A stretch of DNA of 64,000 bases from Pleodorina starrii. Lineage: Eukaryota > Chlorophyta > Chlorophyceae > Chlamydomonadales > Volvocaceae. Made by a program: the position numbers and the translations under genes. The DNA lies in contig BRXU01000067.1 in the NCBI GenBank assembly GCA_030267565.1, forward strand, positions 1 to 64,000, given 5' to 3'. Shown here piece by piece: positions 17,785-26,153 of this stretch; positions within the stretch are counted from its first letter, which is position 1, and each line of letters starts with the position of its first letter. The notes under the pieces were generated by a model, which saw nothing but the letters and a program-made list of their open reading frames with translations, was not told the DNA's origin and did not search any database.

Positions 17785-18579
17785 GTGATTGATCCCTCCT
17801 CGGTGGCTCACCGTCCAATCCCCTCCTTTCCCTCGGTCTCCACCACACTGCCTCTGCACGAGGTCCTGGCCGACAGTGCGGACCTGCGAGAGTTCCTGGA
17901 GGAGTTCACCCAGGTCATGGCCGCCCACCTGACCTCCGAGCACACCGCGGTGTGGTGCGCGGTGACCCTGCTGCGCGACGGCCGCGTCGCCACGGTCGCC
18001 AGCAGCAATGCCCGGGCGGAGGTGTTGGACGAGATCCAGTACGACTACGGCGACGGCCCCTGCCTGACCGCGGCCCGCCAGCAACTGATCACCCACACCC
18101 CAGACCTGGCCCAGGGGCCGTGGCCGGAGTACGGGCAGGCGGCCGCCGCCCATGGGGTGCACTCGGCCGTGGCCGCCCCGTTCGATCTGCCCGGCCCGGA
18201 CAAAGCCGCGCTGAACGTCTACGCCGGCACCACGGACGCTTTCGACGAGGACGCGATCGCCGCGATCACCCAGGAAGTCGTGGCCGCCTCCACCGCGCTG
18301 CGCCTGGCGCTGCGCCTGGCCCGCCACCAGGACACCGAGACGGATCTGGCCGCGGCGATGTCCTCGCGCACCGCCATCGACGTGGCGGTGGGCATCCTCA
18401 TCGGCCAACAGCACTGCACCCAGCAAGAAGCCTTCGACCTCCTCACGGCCGCGGCCGGGCGGCGCGGCATCAAAGTGCGCGAACTGGCCACCGAACTCGT
18501 CACCTCCACCACCGGGCAGGCCCCCACCACGCACTTCAACGCCCCTCAAGCGCCCTGGGCCTCTCGCGGCACCGACTGA
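17785..18579 (+). CDS. GAF and ANTAR domain protein (RNA-binding antiterminator type)
   Basis: A 264-residue protein with an N-terminal GAF sensor domain (about 25-180; YGDGPCLTAARQQ is a typical GAF segment) and a C-terminal ANTAR domain (about 195-250; SRTAIDVAVGILIGQQHCTQ then AFDLLTAAAGRRGIKVREL). ANTAR domains bind paired hairpins in mRNA leaders to prevent termination. The signal sensed by GAF is unknown. The start is GTG at 17785 after AAAGGACC. It may act on transcripts nearby, but no target was identified. Confidence 0.85.
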   Translation: MIDPSSVAHRPIPSFPSVSTTLPLHEVLADSADLREFLEEFTQVMAAHLTSEHTAVWCAVTLLRDGRVATVASSNARAEVLDEIQYDYGDGPCLTAARQQLITHTPDLAQGPWPEYGQAAAAHGVHSAVAAPFDLPGPDKAALNVYAGTTDAFDEDAIAAITQEVVAASTALRLALRLARHQDTETDLAAAMSSRTAIDVAVGILIGQQHCTQQEAFDLLTAAAGRRGIKVRELATELVTSTTGQAPTTHFNAPQAPWASRGTD

Positions 18580-18845
18580 GAAGACCCGCTTCCCGCCACG
18601 GCCCCCCGCGCCAGACCCAAGCGGACTAGGGGCTATCCGGGGCGCGGGTCTGTGAGTATGCTCGACGTTGGTCTAGTAGCTGACCGATCCCTTGATCCTG
18701 CTCAGCGAAAGTTCCTCTCCATGCCTTCGTGCTCATCCACGCTGTCTGCATACCCCTCGGTCGCCGCCCCCACCCGATCTCACCTGCACCTTTTCCCTGG
18801 TGCTGACCGCCCGGCACCGGCGACCCGGATTCCGGCGGTGACCGC

Positions 18846-19106
18846 GTGAGCGGCGCGGCAGAAACCCACCCCGCCCCCACCACGATCGCCTCGGGCCCCC
18901 TGGAACGGGCCCTGCGGTTGGGCCCGGACGATCCGTTCCCCGACGAGCTGCTGGAACTACCCCTGGGGGACCTCCAAGTCCTGCACAGCCGCATCTGCCG
19001 GCAACTAGAAATCGAGTACCTTACCGATCCCGAGGGCCGACACCCGATCACCCTCGACCGTCTGCACGAGCTGCAGATCGAGTTCGAGTCCCGCCTGTTG
19101 CACTGA
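18846..19106 (+). CDS. Small hypothetical protein (86 aa)
   Basis: Starts at a GTG at 18846 and ends at 19106. The C-terminal half is amphipathic and helical (LPLGDLQVLHSRICRQLEIE, then LDRLHELQIEFESRLL), suggesting a small coiled coil. No family was recognised. It lies 266 bp downstream of the GAF-ANTAR gene on the same strand, so it could be a regulated target. Confidence 0.5.
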   Translation: MSGAAETHPAPTTIASGPLERALRLGPDDPFPDELLELPLGDLQVLHSRICRQLEIEYLTDPEGRHPITLDRLHELQIEFESRLLH

Positions 19107-19717
19107 GCCACCCCATTTCGTCGTCAGTGTCCGGTAGCGGGCCATGTGTAAAGCGAAGGGTCAGAGCTCGCCTGCGTCCGCGCCGTCGCCGGTCCGATCA
19201 GGAGTTGTTCGGGCGGCCCTGAGGCAGTGATCGCATCCCGGATACAGGACGCAGCCCGCCTGAAGGAATCCCGGGCACGGAACCGCCAACATCGTGACAA
19301 GCATGCTTTCTATCAGTAAGCTTCATACTTACGCTGGCCGCAGTGGTCGGCGTACGGGGTGATCGCACGGTCGGGTACGACGGTGCCGGCACCCCGGGAG
19401 CCTGCCGTTGCTCCGCGGTGAGGTTGTCGCCTCCGTACCGCCAGCCATGACGGTGCGGAGGCGTTCCCCGTGGGTATCGACCTTGTGAGACGACCTCAAC
19501 GGCACCGCACTGTCTCGGCCGCGGCGGCGAGGGACCGCATGGGTCATCCTGGGCCGCACAGAGCCTCAACTCTTAGTGGGACCGTTGATCAGCAGGCTGA
19601 TTATCAGTAGGGTGAGAGGCAGCAGCCGAACGCACCACTCCGCCCACCGGCGGGCACCGTCTGCGCCGGGCTTCCGCCCGTGAGTTCGTGCCACGCGAAT
19701 TACCCAAAGGAGATTTC
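19107..19717. other. 611-bp region with two dispersed motifs, no confident gene
   Basis: Contains motif copy 3 (19136-19160) and the TATCAGTAAGCTTCATA motif at about 19314-19330. A minus-strand frame at 19198-19569 begins downstream of no good ribosome-binding site and has no known domain, so I do not call it. The right end has GTTGATCAG and GGGTGAG upstream of the DUF2382 gene, loosely like a stress sigma-factor promoter, but the spacing is too long to assert it. Confidence 0.4.
19136..19160 (+). repeat. Dispersed motif CCGGCCATATGTAAAG, copy 3
   Basis: Positions 19136-19160 read AGCGGGCCATGTGTAAAG and then CGAAGGG. It begins about 30 bp after a gene end, as copy 2 does about 70 bp after one. 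Confidence 0.5.
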
Positions 19718-20572
19718 ATGGCCACCTACGACGTCAATGCCCTTCTCTCCGCCACCGCCTACGGGTCGGACGGCGACAAGATCGGCAAGATCGAGCAGGT
19801 CTTCCTGGACGACACCACCGAAGAGGTCACCTTCGTGACCGTCAACACCGGTCTGTTCGGCACCAAGGAGAGCTTCGTCCCCGCCGACGGCGCCCGACAG
19901 GACGGCGACCGCCTCGTCCTTCCCTACACCAAGGACGTCGTCAAGGACGCCCCGAACGTGGACGCGGACCAGCACCTCTCCCCGGCCGAGGAGGAGGAGA
20001 TCTACCGCTACTACAAGATGAACTACTCCGGCAACGGTGGCCGCGACGACCGACACGCCACGGAAACCGATCGTAGCGCCGCTCCGGCGGCCGGAACCGC
20101 CGGGTACACCCGCAATGACCGGTACGCCGATGACACCGCGGACCGTCACGACACCGCCGCTCGCGCTGATCTCGACGATAACGAGGTCATTCGTCACGAG
20201 GAGCGCCTGCGCGTGGGCAAGGAGCGTCAGGAGACCGGCCGCGCCCGTCTGCGCAAGTACGTCGTGACCGAGCACGAGACCGTCGATGTCCCCGTTCAGC
20301 GCGAGGAGGTCCGGGTCGAGCGCATTCCCCTCGACGGCACCGAGGTCACCGGCGGCACCATCGGTGAGGACACCGTGGAGGTCACCCTCCACGAGGAGCG
20401 CGCTGTGGTGGCCAAGGAGACCGTGGGCGTCGAAAAGATCGAGCTCGAGAAGGAGACCGTCCGCGACACCGAGCGCGTCGACGCCGAGGTCCGCAAGGAG
20501 CAGGTCGAGATCGAAACCGACGCCGAGCGCGGCACCGGCCTGACCGACGACGATCGCCGCGACCGCATCTGA
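19718..20572 (+). CDS. PRC-barrel and DUF2382 stress protein
   Basis: A 284-residue protein. The N-terminal PRC-barrel (about 10-80) has SDGDKIGKIEQVFLDDTTEE and a GTKESFVP strand; the C-terminal half (about 160-275) is DUF2382, highly charged, with HEERLRVGKERQETGRARLR and a second HEERAVVAKETVGVEKIELE repeat. Members are frequent in actinobacteria and deinococci and are linked to general stress, with no known reaction. The start at 19718 has an ideal AAAGGAG seven bases upstream. A strong hairpin follows at 20591. Confidence 0.9.
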   Translation: MATYDVNALLSATAYGSDGDKIGKIEQVFLDDTTEEVTFVTVNTGLFGTKESFVPADGARQDGDRLVLPYTKDVVKDAPNVDADQHLSPAEEEEIYRYYKMNYSGNGGRDDRHATETDRSAAPAAGTAGYTRNDRYADDTADRHDTAARADLDDNEVIRHEERLRVGKERQETGRARLRKYVVTEHETVDVPVQREEVRVERIPLDGTEVTGGTIGEDTVEVTLHEERAVVAKETVGVEKIELEKETVRDTERVDAEVRKEQVEIETDAERGTGLTDDDRRDRI

Positions 20573-20590
20573 TCGCACCCGATCGACTCC

Positions 20591-20625
20591 GGGGCCGCCG
20601 TCACCGTTGTGGTGACGGGGGCCCC
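20591..20625 (+). terminator. Terminator hairpin after the DUF2382 gene
   Basis: Arms 20591-20605 (GGGGCCGCCGTCACC) and 20611-20625 pair with one mismatch around a five-base loop, 18 bp after the stop codon. Confidence 0.7.
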
Positions 20626-20727
20626 GTCGTCGTACCGGGTACACCGAGCAGCGGCACCTCGATCGGGGCCCTGTCTGGCAGAACCTGGTCGGCCGCACAG
20701 ACGCCGTCTGACCTTGAGCGCGGGCGC

Positions 20728-21471
20728 TCAGGACGTGATCTGCGGACGGTCGTTCAGCAGCCCGGGAACGGCTGTGGAGGTCCGCAACCACCCGGCCAAG
20801 TCACGATCAATGATGCCGGCAAGCTTGAGACAGGCCTGATGGGCGTCCTGCACCTCGAGCCTGATGCGCTGACCGGGCAGTGGGAAACCGTTGACGAACG
20901 GCTCGTGGTGAGCCGCCCGGTTACGGGCAGCATGGACCACGGTGACTGTCTCCAACGTCCACGAGCGGGTGAACTGGGCTCCCTCGGCCCGGGCCATGAG
21001 CCGGCCCCCGGGAAAGGCCCGGTGCAGGCAGTGCACCCACAACGCTTCGTGGTCGGCGCGGAACCGCTGCGGGGCCCGGCCCACATACCCGCCGGGCTCG
21101 AGGAGGCCCTTCCAGAAACCGAGCATCAGCCGGGCCACCAGATGGCCCGGTGTTTGACTCCCCGATGGCAGGGCCCCCCACGCCTGGGCAAGGCTCTGCC
21201 GCGTCGGCCCGTCAAAGCCCACGTCGACCTCGAACCATCGGGGGCCGTAGGCGGTCGTGAGCTGATCGTTGAGCGCGTTGCGCAAAGCGACTTCTACGAT
21301 GGCGACATCAGCCAACAGGGCCGCAGCAACATCACGATCCCAGATGTAGAGCTGCGTGGCGAGACCGACATCATGGCCGGCGGCGTGCAGATAGCTGCCC
21401 ATCCGCAACGGAGTGATCGCCCGTTGCAGAGCACGTTGATGCGCCCCGTTGCTCCATCCCGGCGCTGCCAT
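20728..21471 (-). CDS. Abi-like family protein (HEPN-type RNase candidate)
   Basis: A 247-residue protein of the Abi_2/Abi-like family, related to abortive-infection proteins AbiD and AbiF. It has the conserved N-terminal ALQRAITPLRMGSYLHAAGH and LYIWDRDVAAALLADVAIVE regions and, near the C-terminus, ARNRAAHHEPF, which fits the HEPN Rx4-6H catalytic signature. HEPN proteins of this type are thought to cut RNA during phage infection. No partner gene lies beside it. Some Abi-2 proteins act with an upstream structured RNA; the 21472-21600 region could be inspected for one. Confidence 0.75.
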   Translation of the reverse strand: MAAPGWSNGAHQRALQRAITPLRMGSYLHAAGHDVGLATQLYIWDRDVAAALLADVAIVEVALRNALNDQLTTAYGPRWFEVDVGFDGPTRQSLAQAWGALPSGSQTPGHLVARLMLGFWKGLLEPGGYVGRAPQRFRADHEALWVHCLHRAFPGGRLMARAEGAQFTRSWTLETVTVVHAARNRAAHHEPFVNGFPLPGQRIRLEVQDAHQACLKLAGIIDRDLAGWLRTSTAVPGLLNDRPQITS

Positions 21472-21616
21472 AGATGTCCGATCCCGTCTTCGCTACACTA
21501 GGTTGCGTAGTCCCCGGATCCGCCTCTCTGGACATGAGCCATGATGCGGCCGGGGTATTTTTCTGCCCTCACCCTACTGGCCCCGTGACCGCACCGAGAG
21601 CGGGGTAGAGACAGGC

Positions 21617-22195
21617 CGGTGGCGATCGAGCCGGGCATCGTGAAGAAGCGGCAGCGTGGCAGACATGGTGCTCTCGCTGTCCACCCACGGGCTCACACAC
21701 GGTGACACCAGTGCGCGCCTGGCCGAGGTCTAGGGTACGGAGGTGTCGAAGACGACGATCTCCACGATCACGAACATGGTCCTCAGGGGCATGACCGAGT
21801 GACAGAACCGCGCCCTGGACCCGGCGCTCCTCGTGGATTGCATCCACCTCAAGGTGCGCGACAGACAAGTCGCGAACCGGCCGATCTTTATCGCCCTGGC
21901 CGCGACCGTGGACGGCAACCGCGACATCCTGGAGCTGTGGGGCGGCGACGGCGGAGAGGGCGCAAAGTACTGGCTTGCAGGTCCTGACCGAAATCAAGAG
22001 CCGCGGGGTCGAGGACGTGCTCGTGCTCGCCTGCGACGGCCTCAAGGGTCTGCCCGATTCCGTGGCCAGCGTGTGGCCGACCACGATCGTGCGAACATGC
22101 GCGATCCACCTGGTGGTGGCGAGTTTCCGCTACCCCCGCACGGCAGGACTGGGACGCGATCTCTCAGGCCGCGACCGTGGACGAGACCACAGAGG
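21617..22195 (+). pseudogene. IS256-family transposase relic
   Basis: Fragments of an IS256 (MULE-type) transposase in changing frames. They include IEPGIVKKRQR near 21619, DCIHLKVRDRQVANRPIFIA at about 21835-21895, and VEDVLVLACDGLKGLPDSVA followed by VRTCAIHLV at about 22005-22115. They match roughly residues 120-300 of the intact copy at 46580-47899, but both ends are missing, so the piece is an old decayed copy from another subgroup. No terminal repeats were found. Confidence 0.75.
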
Positions 22196-22561
22196 GGACT
22201 GCAAGAAGAACGGTGGGGGCGGGCCGGATCCAAAGAGGACGTCCGTGTCAGTGTCTACGGCTGAGGTGACAGGCACGATGATCCCTCCGGTCACAGGATC
22301 ACGCACCAAAGATTTCGTCCTTCCGCGCAACACCGAAGCCCACCGCCACCTCAACTTGGGCGAGATGGCCCTCCAACAGGTGGCCAGGGTGCCAGGGCCG
22401 GACCAGCATCCACGTCGAGGCCTGGACCCCGGATATCTGAAGGCACCGGTGGGGTCGGTGCGATAGGAAGTGTGCTGGCGTTCTCGGTGGTGCCTGACAT
22501 ATCCTGGTCTTTGGTCAAGCAGCGGGCCACGACCCCTTTTCGCGTATCGAAAGCTGCTGCC
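22196..22561. other. 366-bp region, no gene recognised
   Basis: Probably continuing decayed DNA of the IS256 relic, then the upstream region of the STAS-type gene. No promoter could be assigned. Confidence 0.4.
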
Positions 22562-22918
22562 ATGGACCACAAGATTTCTGTGACCGTCCACGTCGATCTC
22601 GACGGACGCAACGTCCGGATCGTTGTCACCGGATGTCTCACCGAGTTCAGTCAGCGGGCCCTGCACCCGCTGATCCGCCGGGCCCGCACCCTGACCCCCA
22701 CCGTTGAGGTCACGGTCGATCTCACCCGAGTACGCCATCTGGAGCCCCTCGGTCTGGACCTGCTGCGCCAGGCCGTGGATCAGGACGGGGCCGGGGGAAC
22801 ACGGTCACCGGTGCACTTGGTAATGGCCCAGCCCAGCCGTTCCCAACCGGTGCCCCCGCCGGGCGCACGCCCCGCCGCGCGCCCGGGCACCGGTGCTGGT
22901 GGGAGGATCGCGGCATGA
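22562..22918 (+). CDS. STAS-like domain protein (anti-anti-sigma type)
   Basis: A 118-residue protein with a STAS-like fold pattern: VTVHVDLDGRNVRIVVTGCL, then EVTVDLTRVRHLEPLGLDLL, where the D-T/S-x-V motif resembles the phosphorylatable Ser/Thr region of anti-sigma antagonists. The C-terminal 35 residues are Pro/Arg rich and look disordered. It overlaps the next reading frame by ATGA at 22915. The partner gene is destroyed by the IS5 insertion, so its operon function may be lost. A true STAS assignment is moderately sure. Confidence 0.55.
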   Translation: MDHKISVTVHVDLDGRNVRIVVTGCLTEFSQRALHPLIRRARTLTPTVEVTVDLTRVRHLEPLGLDLLRQAVDQDGAGGTRSPVHLVMAQPSRSQPVPPPGARPAARPGTGAGGRIAA

Positions 22919-22969
22919 GCATGTCCACCCACGTGCTCATCGACGACCCGGCTGCCGCAGTTCCTCTGA
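22915..22969 (+). pseudogene. Gene start truncated by the IS5 insertion
   Basis: ATG at 22915 with a GGGAGGA site upstream opens MSMSTHVLIDDPAAAVPL and then runs straight into the IS5 left terminal repeat at 22970. Only about 18 native codons remain. No continuation was found on the other side of the IS array, so the rest was deleted or lies elsewhere. Confidence 0.55.
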
Positions 22970-23875
22970 GAGATGGTTTCAATAGTTATGGCTGAGGCGT
23001 TGAGTGGAGTCGGCCGGGTTGGTGATCATGGCTGTCATGGCGAGTCAGAGAGCGTCTCGGCGACTAGTCAGCGACCAGCTGTGGGAGTTGCTGGAACCAT
23101 TGATCCCGCCGCCCCCACCGGCGACGAACGGGCGCACCGGTCGGCCTCGGGTTGATGATCGGGCCGCGCTGGAGGGCATTCTGTTCGTGGCCGAGCATGG
23201 CATCGCCTGGAAGAAACTGCCCACCGAGCTGGGCTTCGGCTCCGGGATCACCTGCTGGCGCCGGCTGCGAGCCTGGCAAGAGGCCGGAGCGTGGGAGAAG
23301 CTCCACCACGCCGTGCTCGACCAGCTCGGCCAGGACGGTCAGCTCGACTGGTCCCGGACCTGTCTGGACTCGGTCAGCGTCCGGGCGAAAAGGGGGGCGA
23401 GCTGACGGGGCCGAACCCCACGGATCGCGGCAAACTCGGCACGAAGTACCACTTGCTGGTCACTGCCGACGGGTTGCCGCTGGCGGTGGCGATCACCGGA
23501 GCCAACCGGCACGACTCCATGCTGGTGGAACCGATCCTGGACGGGCTGAGCCCGGTCAGGGGTCGAGGTCGCGGACGGCCACGGCGCCGACCGGGGAAGC
23601 TGCACGCGGACAAGGCGTACGACAACCGGCGGGTGCGCCGATACCTGCGCCGACGCGGAATCACCGCCCGCATCGCCCGGATCGGCGTGGACTCCAGCGA
23701 ACGGCTCGGTCGACACCGCTGGGTCGTGGAACGCACCATCTCCTGGTTACTGGCCTTCCGCCGCTTGGCCATCCGCTACGACCGCAGCGCCACCACGATC
23801 ACCGCACTGGCAACTCTGGCCATCACCGTCATCTGCGCCCGCCGACTACCGCGCAAAGACTATTGAAACCATCTC
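22970..23875 (+). mobile_element. IS5-family (IS427-group) element, copy 1
   Basis: Terminal repeats read GAGATGGTTTCAATAGT at 22970 and its complement ending at 23875. The flanks are TGA on the left and TAA on the right, both fitting the TNA target of the IS427 group but not a matching duplication. It is about 93% similar by eye to copy 2 and in opposite orientation. Confidence 0.85.
23004..23866 (+). CDS. IS5-family transposase, two frames joined by presumed programmed frameshift (copy 1)
   Basis: The first frame (23004-23405) has the DUF4096-type N-terminus with LVSDQLWELLEPLIPPPPPA and GIAWKKLPTELGFGSGITCW. The second frame (from about 23390 to 23866) carries the DDE domain with KYHLLVTADGLPLAVAITGA, LHADKAYDNRRVRRYLRRRG and WVVERTISWLLAFRRLAIRY. 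The frames meet at an A4G6 slippery tract near 23389-23398. The same arrangement occurs in copy 2, which supports programmed frameshifting rather than error. Both frames are otherwise intact, so this copy may be active. Confidence 0.8.
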
Positions 23876-25205
23876 TAATACTGCAACGACAGATCGTGAC
23901 CTCTGCGTTTGTAGTGGCTGGCGCGGGCACGAGCTTGGCATGTTCGTCGCCAGGACGACCAGTGCCAGGTGTGCTCGGGCAGGTGGCGGACGGGGTGGGC
24001 GATCCGGTTGAACAAGCGCCGGATCTCGTGGATCGTCAACGGAATCAACTGGGGTTCGGGCCCGCCGATGGACCCCCCTTTTTCTCGTCCTGGTGGATTA
24101 GGAGCAAGAACGCGGCGGCTGCCATGGACAAGGTGATGTGCCGGTACCAGGCGGTGTAATCCCGGACTTGGTAGTGGTCCAGGCCGGTCTCATTCTTGGC
24201 GGTCTGGAAGCATTCCTCGATCGCCCACCGGCTCCCGGCCACCCTCACCAGCTCCGGGATCGCAGTGCCGGCGGGGCCGAAGCAGAGGTAGTAGGCGATC
24301 TCGGTGCGGTCGCTGACCGAGCGCCGGGCCAGCAGCCAGTGCCCGTAGCGCGGATCCCGCAGCGGGCGGATGTCCACGACCGCCCAGTCGTAGAGCCGGC
24401 GCCCGTGGGCCCCGTCCCCGCAGCTGATCCGCTGCCAGGCCTGCGGGGCCACCTCGGCGATCACCGTGTGCGCCCGGCGCTGGCGCAGATCCATCGAGAT
24501 CACCGCCTGGGACTTCGGCACCGCCAGCACGTGGGCCACCCCGTGGCGCTCCAGCCACAGCCGCAGCGCCCCGACCTGGCCGTAGGCCTCATCGGCGGTG
24601 ACCCACGCGAAGGGCACCCGGGCCTGCAGGGCGCGCTCGATCATCGCCTGGGCCAACTGCGGCTTGGTCGCGAAGTCCCGGTCCTGTGGGATCTTGGCCG
24701 CCGCACACCGTGCCCGGTCCTCGGTCCAGGCCCTGGGCAGGTACAGCTCCCGGTCGATCAGCGCCCGGCCACCCCCGGAGGCATAGGCCAGGAACACCCC
24801 GATCTGGCAGTTCTCGATCCTGCCCGCGGTCCCGGAATACTGTCGGGCGACCCCGGCCGAGCGGGTGCCCTTCTTCAGGAACCCGGTCTCGTCCACGATC
24901 AACACCCCCGCCTCGGGGGCCCCGATCGCCTCGATCACCACCGCGCGCACATCATCACGCAACCCGTCGGTGTCCCAGGAGTAGGAGTTCAACAGCCGCT
25001 GCATGCCCTCCGGGCCGGTGTCGCCGGCGGCCTCGGCCAGACTCCAGCCGTTCTTGCGTTCGAGCTCTCCGAGCAGCCCGCGCACATACCCGGCCATCCG
25101 CCGCCGCGATTCCACCCGCGGGAACCGTGCGGCGAACCGCCCACAGAACGCCGTGAAAGCTCCCGCCCACTGCTGCATCATCTGAGCCTGCACACACCAC
25201 CACAT
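23875..25205 (-). pseudogene. IS701-family transposase with a C-terminal frameshift
   Basis: The DDE residues are visible in VLIVDETGFLKKGTRSAGV, FAWVTADEAYGQVGALRLWL and RWAIEECFQTAKNETGLDHY. The open frame ends at 24045 after 386 residues. Adding one base in the C6T5 tract at 24073-24083 restores about 57 more residues, ending in a TAG whose last base is the first base of IS5 copy 1. With that, the length of about 443 residues matches the family. The shift may be a sequence error or a real knockout. Confidence 0.75.
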
Positions 25206-25247
25206 ACCAGATCACACGACTGGTCACAATATGTCGTTGCAGTATTA
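23876..25247 (-). mobile_element. IS701-family element between two IS5 copies
   Basis: Imperfect terminal repeats begin TAATACTGCAACGACA at 23876 and, on the complement, at 25247. It abuts IS5 copy 1 on the left and copy 2 on the right without any spare base, so its outermost TAA/TTA also serves as the IS5 target trinucleotide. Confidence 0.75.
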
Positions 25248-26153
25248 GAGATGGTTTCAATAGTTCTTCCGAAGCAGTCGCCGGGCGCAGATGACGGTGA
25301 CCGCGAGGGTGACGACAGCGGTGATGGTGGCGGCGCTGCGGTCGTAGCGGATGGCCAGGCGGCGGAAGGCCAGCAACCAGGAGATCGTGCGTTCCACGAC
25401 CCAACGGTGCCGGCCCAGCCGTTCGCTGGAGTCCACACCAATGCGGGCGATCCGCGCGGTGATCCCACGCCGGCGAAGGTAGCGGCGCACCCGTTTGTTG
25501 TCGTAGGCCTTGTCCGCGTGCAGCTTGATCGGTCTTCGCCGTGGACGTCCTCGTCCTCGACCCTTGACCGGGGCCAGCCCGTCCAGGATCGGCTCCACCA
25601 GCATGGAGTCGTGCCGGTTGGCTCCGCTGATCGCCACCGCAAGCGGCAATCCGTCAGCGGTGACCAGCAAGTGGTACTTGGTGCCTGCCTTGCCGCGGTC
25701 CGTGGGGTTGGGCCCGGTCAACTCGCCCCCCTTTTCGCCCGGACACTGACCGAGTCCAGGCACGCCCGGGACCAGTCGAGCTGGCCGTCCTGACCCAGCT
25801 TCTCGAGCACGGCGTGGTGCAGCTTCTCCCACACCCCGGCTTCTTGCCAGGCCCGCAGCCGGCGCCAGCAGGTGATCCCGGAGCCGAAGCCCAGCTCGAT
25901 GGGCAGTTTTTTCCACGCGATGCCGTGCTCGGCCACGAACAGGATGCCGTTCAGGGCCGCTCGGTCATCCACGCGCGGTCGCCCGGTGCGCCCGTTCTTC
26001 GCCGGCGGGGGTGGCGGGATCAAGGGTTCCAGCAACTCCCACAACTGGTCGCTGACCAGCCGCCCGGAGGCTTTCTGACTCGTCATGGCAGCCATGATCA
26101 CGAGCCGGGCAGGCACCGCTCAACACCTCACCCATAACTATTGAAACCACTTC
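25248..26153 (-). mobile_element. IS5-family (IS427-group) element, copy 2, with TTA target duplication
   Basis: Terminal repeats GAGATGGTTTCAATAGTT at 25248 and GAAGTGGTTTCAATAGTT on the complement from 26153. The trinucleotide TTA flanks both ends (25245-25247 and 26154-26156), a TNA duplication. The right duplicate also forms the stop codon of the MocR gene. Confidence 0.85.
25257..26116 (-). CDS. IS5-family transposase, two frames (copy 2)
   Basis: The same two-frame layout as copy 1: the N-terminal frame is 25718-26116 (LVSDQLWELLEPLIPPPPPA) and the DDE frame runs from about 25740 down to 25257 (KYHLLVTADGLPLAVAISGA; WVVERTISWLLAFRRLAIRY). The A4G6-type slippery site lies at the join. 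It differs from copy 1 at scattered residues (for example SGANRHD against TGANRHD), so the two are not a recent duplicate of each other. Confidence 0.8.

Noticed and set aside
19198..19569. Minus-strand ORF in the 611-bp spacer
   Set aside because: No ribosome-binding site or domain, and it covers motifs that look regulatory or mobile.
23004..23866. IS5 transposase as a pseudogene because of the frame break
   Set aside because: Both IS5 copies break at the same A4G6 site, and the IS427 group is known for two-frame transposases, so programmed frameshifting is more likely.
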